From Eutreptiella sp. 'Long Island Sound 2002' (taxonomy: Eukaryota > Euglenozoa > Euglenophyceae > Eutreptiales > Eutreptiaceae): DNA of 64,000 nucleotides. The notes beneath the pieces were generated by a model. The model saw only the letters and a program-made list of their open reading frames with translations. It made no database searches and was not told the DNA's origin. Both the position numbers and the translations under genes were made by a program. Positions 1 through 16,614 of this stretch are shown piece by piece (the stretch's first letter is position 1; every line of letters starts with the position of its first letter). The stretch is from positions 130,455,708 through 130,519,707 of the forward strand of contig OZ038381.1 in the NCBI GenBank assembly GCA_964036045.1, in the 5' to 3' direction.

Positions 1-3000
1 CCAACTCACCCACTCACCCACTCACCCACTCACCCACTCACCCACTCACCCACTCACCCACTCACCCACTCACCCACTCACCCACTCACCCACTCACCCA
101 CTCACCCACTCACCCACTCACCCACTCACCCACTCACCCACACACCCACTCACCCACTCACCCACTCACCCACTCACCCACTCAGCCAATCACCCACTCA
201 CCCACTCACCCACTCACCCACTCACCCAGTCACCCACTCACCCACTCACCCACTCACCCACTCACCCACTCACCCACTCACCCACTCAGCCACTCACCCA
301 CTCACCAACTCACTCACTCACTCACCCACTCACCCACTCACCCACTCACCTACTCACCCACTCACCCACTCGACCACTCAGCCACTCACCCAGACACCCA
401 CTCACCCACTCACCCACTCACCCACTCACCCACTCACCCACTCACCCACTCACCCACTCACCCACTCACCCACTCACCCACTCACCCACTCACGCACCCA
501 CTCACCCACTCACCCACTCACCCACTCACCCATTCACCCACTCACCCACTCACCCACTCACCCACTCACCGACTCACCCACTCACCCACTCACCCACTCA
601 CCCACTCACCCACTCACCCACTCACCCACTCACCCACTCACCCACTCACCCACTCACCCACTCACCCACTCACCCACTCAGCCACTCACCCACTAACCAA
701 CTCACTCACTCACTCACCCACTCACCCACTCACCCACTCACCCACTCATCCACTCACCCACTCACCCACTCACCCACTCACCCAGTCACCCACTCACCCA
801 CACACCCACTCACCCACTCACCCACTCACCCACTCACCCACTCACCCACTCACCCACTCACCCACTCACCCACTCACCCACTCAGCCACTCACCCACTCA
901 CCCACTCACCCACTCACCCGCTCACCCACTCACCCACTCACCCACTCACCCACTGACCCACTCACCCACTCGCCCACTCGCCCACTCGCCCACTCGCCCA
1001 CTCGCCCACTCGCCCACTCGCCCATTCACCCACTCACCCACTCACCCACTCACCCACTCACCCACTCACCCACTCACCCACTCACCCACTCACCCACTCA
1101 CCCACTCACCCACTCACCCACTCACCCACTCACCCGCTCACCCACTCACCCACTCACCCACTCACCCACTGACCCACTCACCCACTCACCCACTCACCCA
1201 CTCACCCACTGACCCACTCACCCACTCACCCACTCAGCCACTCACCCACTAACCAACTCACTCACTCACTCACCCACTCACCCACTCACCCACTCACCCA
1301 CTCATCCACTCACCCACTCACCCACTCACCCACTCACCCAGTCACCCACTCACCCACACACCCACTCACCCACTCACCCACTCACCCACTCACCCACTCA
1401 CCCACTCACCCACTCACCCACTCAGCCACTCACCCACTCACCCACTCACCCACTCACCCGCTCACCCACTCACCCACTCACCCACTCACCCACTGACCCA
1501 CTCACCCACTCGCCCACTCGCCCACTCGCCCACTCACCCACTAACCCACTCACCCATTCACCCACTCACCCTCCCACCCACTCACCCACTCACCCACTCA
1601 CCCACTCACCCACTCACCCACTCACCCACTCACCCACTCACCCACTCACCCACTCACCCACTCACCCACTCACCCGCTCACCCACTCACCCACTCACCCA
1701 CTCACCCACTGACCCACTCACCCACTCACCCACTCACCGACTCACCCACTCACCCACTCACCCACTCACCAACTCACCCACTCACCCACTCACCCACTCA
1801 CCCACTCACCCACTCACCCACTCACCCACTCACCCACTCACCCACTCACCAACTCACCCACTCACCCACTCACCCACTCACCCACTCACCCACTCACCCA
1901 CTCACCCACTCACCCACACACCCACTCACCCACTCACCCACTCACCCACTCACCCACTCAGCCAATCACCCACTCACCCACTCACCCACTCACCCACTCA
2001 CCCAGTCACCCACTCACCCACTCACCCACTCACCCACTCACCCACTCACCCACTCACCCACTCAGCCACTCACCCACTCACCAACTCACTCACTCACTCA
2101 CCCACTCACCCACTCACCCACTCACTCACTCACCCACTCACCCACTCACCCACTCACCCACTCACACACTCACCCACTCACCCACTCACGCACCCACTCA
2201 CCCACTCACCCACTCACCCACTCACCCACTCACCCACTCACCCACTCACCCACTCACCCACTCACCGACTCACCCACTCACCCACTCACCTACTCACCCA
2301 CTCACCCACTCACCCACTCACCCACTCACCCACTCACCCACTCACCCACTCACCCACTCACCCACTCACCCACTCACCCACTCACCCACTCATGCACCCA
2401 CTCACCCACTCACCCACTCACCTACTCACCCACTCACCCACTCACCCACTCACCCACTCACCCACTCACCGACTCACCCACTCACCCACTCACCCACTCA
2501 CCCACTCACCCACTCACCCACTCACCCACTCACGCACTCACCCACTCACCCACACCCCCACTCACCCACTCACCCACTCACCCACTCACCCACTCACCCA
2601 CTCACCCACTCACCCACTCACCCACTCACCCAGTCACCCACTCACCCACTCACCCACTCACCCACTCATCCACTCACCCACTCACCCACTCACCCACCCA
2701 CCCACTCACCCACTCACCCACTCACCCACTCGACCACTCACTCACTCACCCACTCACCCACTCACCCACTCACCCACTCACCCACTCACCCACTCACCCA
2801 CTCACCCACTCACCCACTCACCCACTCACCCACTCACCCACTCACCCACTCACCCACTCACCCACTCACCCACTCACCCATTCACCCACTCACCCACTCA
2901 CCCACTCACCCACTCTACCCACTCACCCACTCACCGACTCACCCACTCACCCACTCACCCACTCACCCACTCACCCACTCACCCACTCACCCACACACCC

Positions 3001-6000
3001 ACTCATTCACTCACCCACTCACCCACTCACCCACTCACCCACTCACCCACTCACCCACTCACCCACTCACCCACTCACCCACTCACCCACTCAGCCACTC
3101 ACCCACTCACCCACTCACCCACTCAGCCACTCACCCACTCACTCACTCACTCACTCACTCACCCACTCACCCATTCACCTACTCACCCACTCACCCACTC
3201 ACCCACTCACCCACTCACCCACTCACCCACTCACCCACTCACCCACTCACCCACTCACCAACTCACCGACTCACCCACTCACCCACTCACCCACTCACCC
3301 ACTCACCCAATCACCCACTCACCCAGTCACCCACTCACCCACACACCCACTCACCCACTCACCCACTCACCCAATCACCCACTCACTTACTCACGCAATC
3401 ACACACCCACTCACCCACTCACCCACTCACCCACTCACCCACTCACCCACTCACCCACTCACCCACTCACCCACTCACCGACTCACCCACTCACCCACTC
3501 ACCCACTCACCCACTCACCCATTCACCCACTCACCCACTCACCCACTCACCCACTCACCCACTCACCCACTCACCGACTCACCCACTCACCCACTCACCC
3601 ACTCACCCACTCACCCACTCACCCACTCACCCACACACCCACTCATTCACTCACCCACTCACCCACTCACCCACTCACCCACTCACCCACTCACCCACTC
3701 ACCCACTCACCCACTCACCCACTCACCCACTCAGCCACTCACCCACTCACCCACTCACCCACTCAGCAGCTCACCCACTCACCAACTCACTCACTCACTC
3801 ACCCACTCACCCATTCACCTACTCACCCACTCACCCACTCACCCACTCACCCACTCACCCACTCACCCACTCACCCACTCACCCACTCACCCACTCACCA
3901 ACTCACCGGCTCACCCACTCACCCACTCACCCACTCACCCACTCACCCAATCACCCACTCACCCAGTCACCCACTCACCCACACACCCACTCACCCACTC
4001 ACCCACTCACCCACTCACCCACTCACTTACTCACGCACTCACGCACCCACTCACCCACTCACCCACTCACCCACTCACCCACTCACCCACTCACCCATCC
4101 ACCCACTCACCCACTCACCGACTCACCCACTCACCCACTCACCCACTCACCCACTCACCGGGTCACCCACTTACCCACTCACCCACTCACCCACTCACCC
4201 ACTCACCCACTCACCCACTCACCCACTCACCCACTCACCCACTCACCCACTCACCCACTCACCCACTCACCCACTCACCCACTCACCCACTCACCCACTC
4301 ACCCACTCACCCACTCACCCACTCACCCACTCACCCACTCACCCACTCAGCCACCCACCCACTCACCCACTCACCCACTCACCCACTCACCCACTCACCC
4401 ACTCACCCACTCACCGACTCACCCACTCACCCACTCACCCACTCACCCACTGACCCACTCACCCACTCACCCACTCACCCACTCACCCACTCACCGACTC
4501 ACCCACTCACCCACTCACCCACTCACCCACTCAATCACTCACCCACTCACCCACTCACCCACTCACCCACTCATCCACTCACCTACTCACCCACTCACCC
4601 ACTCACCCACTCACCCACTCACCCACTCACCCACTCACCCACTCACCCACTCACCCACTCACCCACTCACCCACTCACCCATTCACCCACTCACCTACTC
4701 ACCCACTCACCCACTCACCCACTCACCCACTCACCCACTCACCCACTCACCCACTCACCCACTCACCCCATCACCCACTCACCCACTCACCCACTCACTC
4801 ACCCACTCACCCACTCACCCACTCACCCACTCACCCACTCGGCCACTCACCCACTCACCCACTCACCCACTCACCCACTCACCCACTCACCCACTCACCC
4901 ACTCACCCATTCACCCACTCACCCACTCGTCCACTCACCGGCTCACCCGCTCACCCGCTCACCCACTCACCCACTCACCCACTCACCCACTCACCCACTC
5001 ACCCACTCACCCACTCACCCACTCGGCCACTCAACCACTCACCCACTAACCCACTCACCCACTCACCCACTCACCCACTCACCCACTCACTCACTCAGCC
5101 ACTCACCCACTCACCAACTCACTCACTCACTCACCCACTCACCCACCCACCTACTCACCCACTCACCCACTCACCCACTCACCCACTCACCCACTCACCC
5201 ACTCACCCACTCACCCACTCACCAACTCACCCACTCACCGACTCACCCACTCACCCACTCACCCACTCACCCACTCACCCACTCACCCACTCACCCACTC
5301 ACCCACTCACCCACTCACCGGGTCACCCACTCACCCACACACCCACTCACCCACTCACCCACTCCCCCACTCACCCACTCACCCACTCACCCACTCACGC
5401 ACCCACTCACCCACTCACCCACTCACCCACTCACCCACTCCCCCACTCACCCACTCACCCACTCACCCACTCACCCACTCACCCACTCACCGACTCACCC
5501 ACTCACCCACTCACCCACTCACCCACTCACCCACTCACCCACTCACCCACTCACCCAGTCACCACCTCACCCACTCACCCACTCACCGACTCACCCACTC
5601 ACCCACTCATCCACTCAACCACTCACCCACTCACCCACTCACCCACTCACCCACTCACCCACTCACCCACTCACCCACTCACCCACTCACCCACTCACCC
5701 ACTCACCCACTCACCCACTCACCCACTCACCCACTCACCCATTCACCCACTCACCCACTCACCCACTCACCCACTCACCCACTCACCCACTCACCCACTC
5801 ACCCACTCACCCACTCACCCACTCACCCCATCACCCACTCACCCACTCACCCACTCACTCACCCACTCACCCACTCACCCACTCACCCACTCACCCACTC
5901 ACCCACTCACCACCTCACCCACTCACCCACTCACCCACTCACCCACTCACCCACTCACCCACTCACCCATTCACCCACTCACCCACTCGTTCACTCACCC

Positions 6001-9000
6001 ACTCAACCGCTCACCCGCTCACCCTCTCTCCCACTCACCCACTCACCCACTCACCCACTCACCCACTCACCCACTCACCCACTCAACCACTCACCCACTC
6101 ACCCACTCACCCACTCACCCACTCGACCACACACCCACTCACCCACTCACCCACTTACCCACTCACCCACTCACCCACTCACCCACTCACCCCACTCACC
6201 CACTCACCCACTCACCCACTCACCCACTCACCCACTCACCCACTCACCCACTCACCCACTCACCCGCTCACCCACTCACCCACTCACCCACTCACCCACT
6301 CACCCACTCACCCACTCACCCACTCACCCACTCACCCACTCACCCACTCACCCACTCACCCACTCACCCACTCACCAACTCACCCACTCGGCCACTCACC
6401 CACTCACCCACTCACCCACTCACCCACTCACCCACTCACCCACTCACCCACTCACCCACTCACCCACTCACCCACTCACCCACTCACCCACTCACCCACT
6501 CACCCACTCACCCACTCACCCACACACCCACTCACCCACTCACCCACTCACCCACTCACCCACTCACCCACTCACCCACTCACCCACTCACCCACTCAGC
6601 CACTCACCCACTCACCCACTCACCCACTCACCCACTCACCCACTCAGCCACTCACCCATTCACCCACTCACCCACTCACCCACTCACCAACTCACTCACT
6701 CACTCAGCCACTCACCCACTCACCTACTCACCCACTCACCCACTCACCCACTCACCTACTCACCCACTCACCCACTCACCCACTCACCCACTCATCCACT
6801 CACCAACTCACCCACTCACCGACTCACCCACTCACCCACTCACCCACTCACCCACTCACCCACTCACCGACTCACCCACTCACCCACTCACCCAGTCACC
6901 CACTCACCCACACACCCACTCATCCACTCACCCACTCACCCACTCCCCCACTCACCCACTCACCCACTCACGCACCCACTCACCCACTCACCCACTCACC
7001 CACTCACCCACTCACCCACTCACCCACTCACCCACTCACCCACTCACCGACTCACCCACTCACCCACTCACCCACTCACCCACTCATCCACTCACCCACT
7101 CACCCACTCACCCACTCACCCACTCACCCACTCACGCACTCACTCACCCACTCACCCACTCATCCACTCACCCATTCACCCACTCACCCACTCACCCACT
7201 CACCCACTCACCGACTCACCCACTCACCCACTCACCCACTCACCCACTCACCCACTCACCCACTCACCCACTCCCCCACTCACCAACTCACCCACTCACC
7301 GACTCACCCACTCACCCACTCACCCACTCACCCACTCACCCACTCACCGACTCACCCACTCACCCACTCACCCAGTCACCCACTCACCCACACACCCACT
7401 CATCCACTCACCCACTCACCCACTCACCCACTCACCCACTCACCCACTCACGCACCCACTCACCCACTCACCCACTCACCCACTCACCCACTCACCCACT
7501 CACCCGCTCACCCACTCACCCACTCACCCACTCACCCACTCACCCACTCACCCACTCACCCACTCACCCACTCACTCACTCACCCACTCACCCAATCACC
7601 CACTCACCCACTCACCCACTCACCCACTCACCCACTCACCCACTCAGCCACTCACCCACTCACCCACTCACCCACTCACCCACTCACCCACTCACTCACT
7701 CACCCACTCACCCACTCACCCACTCACCCACTCACCCACTCACCTACTCACCCACTCACCCACTCACCCACTCACCCACTCACCCACTCACCCACTCACC
7801 CACTCACCCACTCACCCACTCACCCACTCACCCACTCACCCATTCACCCACTCACCCACTCACCCACTCACCCACTCACCCACTCACCCACTCACCCACT
7901 CACCCACTCACGCACTCACCCACTCACCCACTCACCCACTCACCCCATCACCCACTCACCCACTCACCCACTCACCCGGCCACTCACCCACTCACCCACT
8001 CACCCACTCACCCACTCACCCACTCACCCACTCACCCACTCACCCACTCACCCACTCATCCACTCACCCACTCACCCACTCACCCACTCACCCACTCACC
8101 CACTCACCCACTCACCCACTCACCCACTTACCCACTCACCCACTCACCCAATCACCCACTCACCCCACTCACCCACTCACCCACTCACCCACTCACCCAC
8201 TCACCCACTCACCCACTCACCCACTCACCCACTCACCCACTCACCCACTCACCCACTCACCCACTCACCCACTCACCCACTCACCCACTCACCCACTCAC
8301 CCACTCACCCACTCACCCACTCACCCACTCACCCACGCACCCACTCACCCACTCGTCCACTCACCCACTCACCCAGTCACCCACTCACCCACACACCCAC
8401 TCATCCACTCACCCACTCACCCACTCACCCACTCACCCACTCACCCACTCACGCACCCACTCACCCACTCACCCACTCACCCACTCACCCACTCACCCAC
8501 TCACCCGCTCACCCACTCACCCACTCACCCACTCACCCACTCACCCACTCACCCACTCACCCACTCACCCACTCACTCACTCACCCACTCACCCAATCAC
8601 CCACTCACCCACTCACCCACTCACCCACTCACCCACTCACCCACTCACCCACTCACCCACTCACCCACTCACCCACTCACCCACTCACCCACTCACCCAC
8701 TCACCCACTCACCCACTCACCCACTTACCCACTCACCCACTCACCCAATCACCCACTCACCCCACTCACCCACTCACCCACTCACCCACTCACCCACTCA
8801 CCCACTCACCCACTCACCCACTCACCCACTCACCCACTTACCCACTCACCCACTCACCCAATCACCCACTCACCCACTCACCCACTCACCCACTCACCCA
8901 CTCACCCACTCACCCACTCACCCACTCACCCACTCACCCACTCACCCACTCACCCACTCACCCACTCACCCACTCACCCACTCACCCACTCACCCACTCA

Positions 9001-9371
9001 CCCACTCACCCACTCACCCACTCACCCACTCACCCACTCACCCACTCACCCACTCACCCACTCACCCACTCACCCACTCACCCACTCACCCACTCACCCA
9101 CTCACCCACTCACCCACTCACCCACTCACCCACTCACCCACTCACCCACTCACCCACTCACCCATTCACCCACTCACCCACTCACCCACTCACCCACTCA
9201 CCCACTCACCCTCTCACCCACTCACCCACTCACCCACTCACCCACTCATCCACTCACCCACTCACCCACTCACCCACTCACCCACTCACTCACCCACTCA
9301 CCCACTAACCCACTCACCAACTCACCAACTCACCCACACACCCACTCACCCACTCACCCACTCACCCATTC
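1..9371. repeat. Octamer satellite (CCCACTCA)n, block 1
   Basis: An almost uninterrupted tandem array of the 8-bp unit CCCACTCA runs off the left edge of the window. Common variants are CACACCCA, CATTCACC, CAGCCACT, CTCACTCACTCA and CGCACCCA. The variants recur in the same order: the string with CTAACCAACTCACTCACTCA appears near 690 and again about 552 bp later, and a GTCACC..CACACACC..CATCC marker recurs near 6.89, 7.37 and 8.37 kb. Larger blocks have therefore been duplicated within the array. Since 8 and 3 share no factor, every frame of the plus strand encodes the same peptide THPLTHSP, so long ORFs here (such as 2392-5049) are by-products. Confidence 0.97.
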
Positions 9372-9571
9372 NNNNNNNNNNNNNNNNNNNNNNNNNNNNN
9401 NNNNNNNNNNNNNNNNNNNNNNNNNNNNNNNNNNNNNNNNNNNNNNNNNNNNNNNNNNNNNNNNNNNNNNNNNNNNNNNNNNNNNNNNNNNNNNNNNNNN
9501 NNNNNNNNNNNNNNNNNNNNNNNNNNNNNNNNNNNNNNNNNNNNNNNNNNNNNNNNNNNNNNNNNNNNNNN
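9372..9571. other. Assembly gap, 200 N
   Basis: Exactly 200 N inside the satellite. A round number in a tandem array is typical of a placeholder, so the true array length is unknown. Confidence 0.99.
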
Positions 9572-11793
9572 TCACCCACTCACCCACTCACCCACTCACC
9601 CACTCACCCACTCACCCACTCACCCACTCACCCACTCACCCACTCACCCACTCACCCACTCACCCATTCACCCACTCACCCACTCACCCACTCACCCACT
9701 CACCCACTCACCCACTCACCCACCACCACTCACCCACTCACCCACTCACCCACTCACCCCATCACCCACTCACCCACTCACCCACTCACTCACCCACTCA
9801 GCCACTCACCCACTCACCCACTCACCCACTCACCATCTCACCAACTCACCCACTCACCCACTCACCCACTCACCCACTCACCCACTCACCCACTCACCCA
9901 CTCACCCACTCACCCACTCACCCACTCACCCACTCAACCGCTCACCCTCACCCACTCACCCACTCACCCACTCACCCACTCACCCACTCACCCACGCACC
10001 CACTCACCCACTCACCCACTCACCCACTCACCCACTCACCCACACACTCACTCACCCACTCACCCACTCACCCACTCACCCACTCACCCACTCACCCACT
10101 CACCCACTCACCCACTCACCCACTCACCCACTCACCCACTCACCCATTCACCCACTCACCCACTCACCCACTCACCCACTCACCCACTCACCCACTCACC
10201 CACTCACCCACTCACCCACTCACCCACTCACCCCATCACCCACTCACCCACTCACCCACTCACTCACCCACTCACCCACTCACCCACTCACCCACTCACC
10301 CACTCAGCCACTCACCCACTCACCCACTCACCCCACTCACCCACTCACCCACTCACCCACTCACCCACTCACCCACTCACCCACTCACCCACTCACCCAC
10401 TCACCCGCTCACCCACTCACCCACTCACCCACTCACCCACTCACCCACTCACCCACTCACCCACTCACCCACTCACCCACTCACCCACTCACCCACTCAC
10501 CCACTCACCCACTCACCCATTCACCCACTCACTCACTCACCCACTCATCCACTCATCCACTCACCCAATCACCCACTCACCCACTCACCCACTCACCCAC
10601 TCACCCACTCACCCACTCACCCACTCACCCACTCACACACTCACCCACTCACCACTCACCCACTCACCCACTCACCCACTCACCCACTCACTCACTCACC
10701 CACTCACCCACTCACCCACTCACCCACTCACCCACTCACCCACTCACCCACTCACCCACTCACCCACTCACCCACTCACCCACTCACCCACTCACCCACT
10801 CACCCACTCACCCACTCACCCACTCACCCACTCACCCACTCACCCATTCACCCACTCACCCACTCACCCACTCACCCACTCACCCACTCACCCACTCACC
10901 CACTCACCCACTCACCCACTCACCCACTCACCCCATCACCCACTCACCCACTCACCCACTCACTCACCCACTCAGCCACTCACCCACTCACCCACTCACC
11001 CACTCACCATCTCACCAACTCACCCACTCAGCCACTCACCCACTCACCCACTCACCCACTCACCCACTCACCCATTCACCCACTCACCCACTCGTCCACT
11101 CACCCACTCAACCGCTCACCCGCTCACCCACTCACCCACTCACCCACTCACCCACTCACCCACTCACCCACGCAGCCACTCACCCACTCACCCACTCACC
11201 CACTCACCCACTCACCCACACACTCACTCACCCACTCACCCACTCACCCACTCACCCACTCACCCACTCACCCACTCACCCACTCACCCACTCACCCACT
11301 CACCCACTCACCGACTCACCCATTCACCCACTCACCCACTCACCCACTCACCCACTCACCCACTCACCCACTCACCCACTCACCCACTCACCCACTCACC
11401 CACTCACCCCATCACCCACTCACCCACTCACCCACTCACTCACCCACTCACCCACTCACCCACTCACCCACTCACCCACTCAGCCACTCACCCACTCACC
11501 CACTCACCCCACTCACCCACTCACCCACTCACCCACTCACCCACTCACCCACTCACCCACTCACCCACTCACCGAATCACCCACTCACCCACTCACCCAC
11601 TCACCCACTCACCCACTCACCCACTCACCCACTCACCCACTCACCCACTCACCCACTCACCCACTCACCGACTCACCCACTCACCCACTCACCCACTCAC
11701 CCACTCACTCACTCACCCACTCACCCACTCACCCACTCACCCACTCACCCACTCACCCACTCACCCACTCACCCACTCACCCACTCACCCACT
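9572..11793. repeat. Octamer satellite, block 2
   Basis: The same CCCACTCA array resumes after the gap, with the same variants (CCCCATCA, CACACACTCACT, CAACCGCTCACCCGCT) recurring several hundred bases apart. There is no coding content beyond the repeat peptide. Confidence 0.97.
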
Positions 11794-11920
11794 CCGGCCC
11801 TCAGCTCCCGCACCCCACCCCCCCACCCCCCTCACCCCCACACCACGCCCCCCCCCACACCCCCCACTCCCCCCTCCCCCCCTCCCCCACTCACCCCTCA
11901 CCCACTCACCCACTCCCCAC
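11794..11920. other. Low-complexity C-rich interruption of the satellite
   Basis: For about 125 bp the octamer register is lost and replaced by irregular C-runs with a few A, T and G, beginning ACTCCGGCCCTCAGCTCCC. Normal octamers resume on both sides. It looks like a badly resolved read region or consensus error rather than inserted sequence, because the remaining text is a blurred form of the repeat. Confidence 0.7.
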
Positions 11921-14900
11921 TCACCCACTCACCCACTCACCCACTCACCCCATCACCCACTCACCCACTCACCCACTCACTCACCCACTCACCCACTCAC
12001 CCACTCACCCACTCACCCACTCACCCACTCACCAACTCACCCACTCACCCACTCACCCACTCACCCACTCACCCACTCACCCACTCAGCCATTCACCCAC
12101 TCACCCACTCGTCCACTCACCCACTCAACCGCTCACCCGCTCACCCACTCACCCACTCACCCACTCACCCACTCACCCACTCACCCACGCACCCACTCAC
12201 CCACTCACCCACTCACCCACTCACCCACACACCCACTCACCCACTCACCCACTCACCCACTCACCCACTCACCCACTCACCCACTCACCCACTCACCCAC
12301 TCACCCACTCACCCACTCACGCACTCACCCATTCACCCACTCACCCACTCACCCACTCACCCACTCACCCACTCACCCACTCACCCACTCACCCACTCAC
12401 CCACTCACCCACTCACCCCATCACCCACTCACCCACTCACCCACTCACTCCCCCACTCACCCACTCACCCACTCACCCACTCACCCACTCACCCACTCAC
12501 CCAGTCACCCACTCACCCCACTCACCCACTCACCCACTCACCCACTCACCCACTCACCCACTCACCCACTCACCCACTCACCCATTCACCCGCTCACCCA
12601 CTCACCCACTCACCCACTCACCCACTCACCCACTCACCCACTCACCCACTCACCCACTCAACCACTCACCCACTCACCCACTCACCCACTCACCCACTCA
12701 CCAACTCAACCACTCACCCACTCACCCACTCACCCACTCACCCACTCACCCACTCACCCACTCACCCACTCACCCACTCACCCACTCACCCACTCACCCA
12801 CTCACCCACTCACCCACTCACCCGCTCACCCACTCACCCACTCACCCACACACCCACTCACCCACTCACCCACTCACCCACTCACCCACTCACCCACTCA
12901 CCCACTCACCCACTCACCCACTCAGCCACTCAGCCACTCACCCACTCACCCACTCAGCCACTCACCCACTCACCCACTCACCCACTCACCCACTCACCAA
13001 CTCACTCACTCACTCACCCACTCACCCACTCACCTACCCACCCACTCACCCACTCACCCACTCACCCACTCACCCACTCACCCACTCACCCACTCACCCA
13101 CTCACCCACTCACCAACTCACCAACTCACCGACTCACCCACTCACCCACTCACCCACTCACCCACTCACCCACTCATCGACTCACCCACTCACCCACTCA
13201 CCCAGTCACCCACTCACCCACACACCCACTCATCCACTCACCCACTCACCCACTCACCCACTCACCCACTCACCCACTCACGCACCCACTCACCCACTCA
13301 CCCACTCACCCGCTCACCCACTCACCCACTCGTCCACTCACCCACTCACCCGATCACCCGCTCACCCACTCACCCACTCACCCATTCACCCACTCACCCA
13401 CTCACCCACTCATCCACTCACCCACTCACCCACTCACCCACTCACCCACTCACCCACTCACCCACTCACCATCTTACCCACTCACCCACTCACCCAATCA
13501 CCCACTCACCCCACTCACCCACTCACTCACTCACCCACTCACCCACTCACCCACTCACCCACTCACCCACTCACCCACTCACCCACTCACCCACTCACCC
13601 ACTCACCCACTCACCCACTCACCCACTCACCCACTCACCCACTCACCCACTCACCCACTCACCCACTCACCCACTTACCCACGCACCCACTCACCCACTC
13701 ACCCACTCACCCACTCACCCACTCACCCACACACCCACTCACCCACTCACCCACTCACCCACTCACCCACCCACCCAGTCACCCACTCACCCACTCACCC
13801 ACTCACCCACTCACCCACTCACCCAGTCACCCCCTCACCCACTCACCCACTCACCCACTCACCCACTAACCAACTCACCCATTCACCCACTCACCCACTC
13901 ACCCACTCACCCACTCACCCACTCACCCACTCACCCACTCACCCACTCACCCACTCACCCACTCACCCACTCACCCACTCACCCCATCAGCCACTCACCC
14001 ACTCACTCACCCACTCACCCACTAACCCACTCACCAACTAACCAACTCACCCACACACCCACTCACCCACTCACCCACTCACCCACTCACCCACTCACCC
14101 ACTCACCGAGTCACCTACTCACCCATTCACCCACTCACCCACTCACCCACTCACCCACTCACCCACTCACCCACTCACCCATTCACCCACTCACCCACTC
14201 ACCCACTCACCCACTCACCCACTCACCCACTCACCCACTCACCCACTCACCCACTCACCCACTCAACCACTCACCCACTCACCCACTCACCCACTCACCC
14301 ACTCACCCACTCACCCACTCACCCAATCACCCACTCACCCACTCACCCACTCACCCACTCACCCACTCACCCACTCACCCACTCACCCACTCACCCACTC
14401 ACCCACTCACCCACTCACCGACTCACCCACTCACCCACTCACCCACTCACCCACTCACTCACTCACCCACTCACCCACTCACCCACTCACCCACTCACCC
14501 ACTCACCCACTCACCCACTCACCCACTCACCCACTCACCCACTCACCCACTCACCCACTGACCCACTCACCCACTCACCCACTCACCCACTCACCCACTC
14601 ACCCACTCACCCATTCACCCACTCACCCACTCACCCACTCACCCACTCACCCACTCACCCACTCACCCACTCACCCACTCACCCACTCACCCACTCACCC
14701 CATCACCCACTCACCCACTCACCCACTCACTCACCCACTCACCCACTCACCCACTCACCCGCTCACCCACTCACCCACTCACCAACTCACCCACTCACCC
14801 ACTCACCCACTCACCCACTCACCCACTCACCCACTCACCCATTCACCCACTCACCCACTCGTCCACTCACCCACTCAACCGCTCACCCGCTCACCCTCTC

Positions 14901-16384
14901 TCCCACTCACCCACTCACCCACTCACCCACTCACCCACTCACCCACTCACCGATCCAACCACTCACCCACTCACCCACTCACCCACTCACCCACTGACCC
15001 ACTCACCCACTCACCCACTCACCCACTTACCCACTCACCCACTCAGCCACTCACCCACTCACCCCACTCACCCACTCACCCACTCACTCACTCACCCACT
15101 CACCCACTCACCCACTCACCCATTCACCCACTCACCCGCTCACCCACTCACCCACTCACCCACTTACCCACTCACCCACTCACCCACTCACCCACTCACC
15201 CACTCACCCACTGACCCACTCACCCACTCACCCACTCACCCACTCACCAACTCACCCAGTCACCCACGCACCCACTCACCCACTCACCCACTCACCCACT
15301 CACCCACTCAGCCACTCACCCACTCACCCACTCACCCACTCACCCACTCCCCCACTCACCCACTCACCCACTCACCCACTCACCCACTCACCCACTCAGC
15401 CACTCACCCACTCACCAACTCACCCACTCACCCACTCACCCACTCACCCACTCACCCACTCACCCACTCACCCACTCACCCACTCACCCACTCACCCACT
15501 CACCCACTCAGCCACTCACCCACTCACCCACTCACCCACTCACCGACTCACCAACTCACTCACTCACTCACCCACTCACCCACTCACCCACTCACCCACT
15601 CACCCACTCACCCACTCACCCACTCACCCACTCACCCACTCACCCACTCACCCACTCACCCACTCACCAACTCACCCACTCACCGACTCACCCACTCACC
15701 CACTCACCCACTCACCCACTCACCCACTCACCGACTCACCCACTCACCCACTCACCCAGTCACCCACTCACCCACACACCCACTCATCCACTCACCCACT
15801 CACCCACTCACCCACTCACCCACTCACCCACTCACCCACTCACCGACTCACCCACTCACCCACCCACCCACTCACCCACTCACTCACTCACCCACTCACC
15901 CACTCACCGACTCACCCACCCACCCACACACCCCCTCACCCCCTCACCCACTCACCCACTCACGCACCCACTCACCCACTCACCCACTCACCCACTCACC
16001 CACTCACCCACTCACCCACTCACCCACTCACCCACTCACCCACTCACCCACTCACCCACTCACCCACTCACCCGCTCACCCACTCACCCGCTCACCCACT
16101 CACCCACTCACCCACTCAGCCACTCACCCACTCACCCACTCACCCACCCACCCACTCACCCACTCACCCACTCACCCACTCACCCACTCACCCACTCACC
16201 CACGCACCCACTCAGCCACTCACCCACTCACCCACTCACCGACTCACCCACTCACCCACCCACCCACTCACCCACTCACTCACTCACCCACTCACCCACT
16301 CACCCACTCACCCACTCACCCACTCACCTACTCACCCACTCACCCACTCACCCACTCACCCACTCACCCACTCACCCACTCACC
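11921..16384. repeat. Octamer satellite, block 3
   Basis: CCCACTCA array to about 16384, where it ends sharply at CACCTGGTGACC. Marker strings from block 1 (GTCACC..CACACACC..CATCC) recur near 13.2 and 15.76 kb, so the blocks belong to one array family. Confidence 0.97.
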
Positions 16385-16614
16385 TGGTGACCTGGCACCA
16401 GTCTAAAAACCCTCAGGATGGTAGCTGTGGGACAGATTGCCCACACGCACTGCCACGCTCGAAGCCATTCGTGATACGTCTCGAATTCTCGTGCGTCTTC
16501 CCTGTGTCAGGCCGGGCCCACCCCGCCCGCCAACCGTCCAGGACCCCTCCCTGGGCCAGAGATGCAGTCCTGTGGGGGACGAATGCACATACGTGGCCTC
16601 CCCCCAACCGCCAG

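Noticed and set aside
2392-5049. 885-codon plus-strand ORF of THPLTHSP repeats
   Set aside because: Translation of the octamer satellite. All three plus frames give the same 8-residue repeat, and there is no leader, stop context or non-repeat domain.
1-9371. Telomere repeat
   Set aside because: CCCACTCA is not a known telomere repeat, many unit variants are present, and no chromosome end is visible. Subtelomeric position remains possible.
9346-9587. Two 77-codon minus-strand ORFs
   Set aside because: They consist of the 200-N gap with a few satellite codons on each side.
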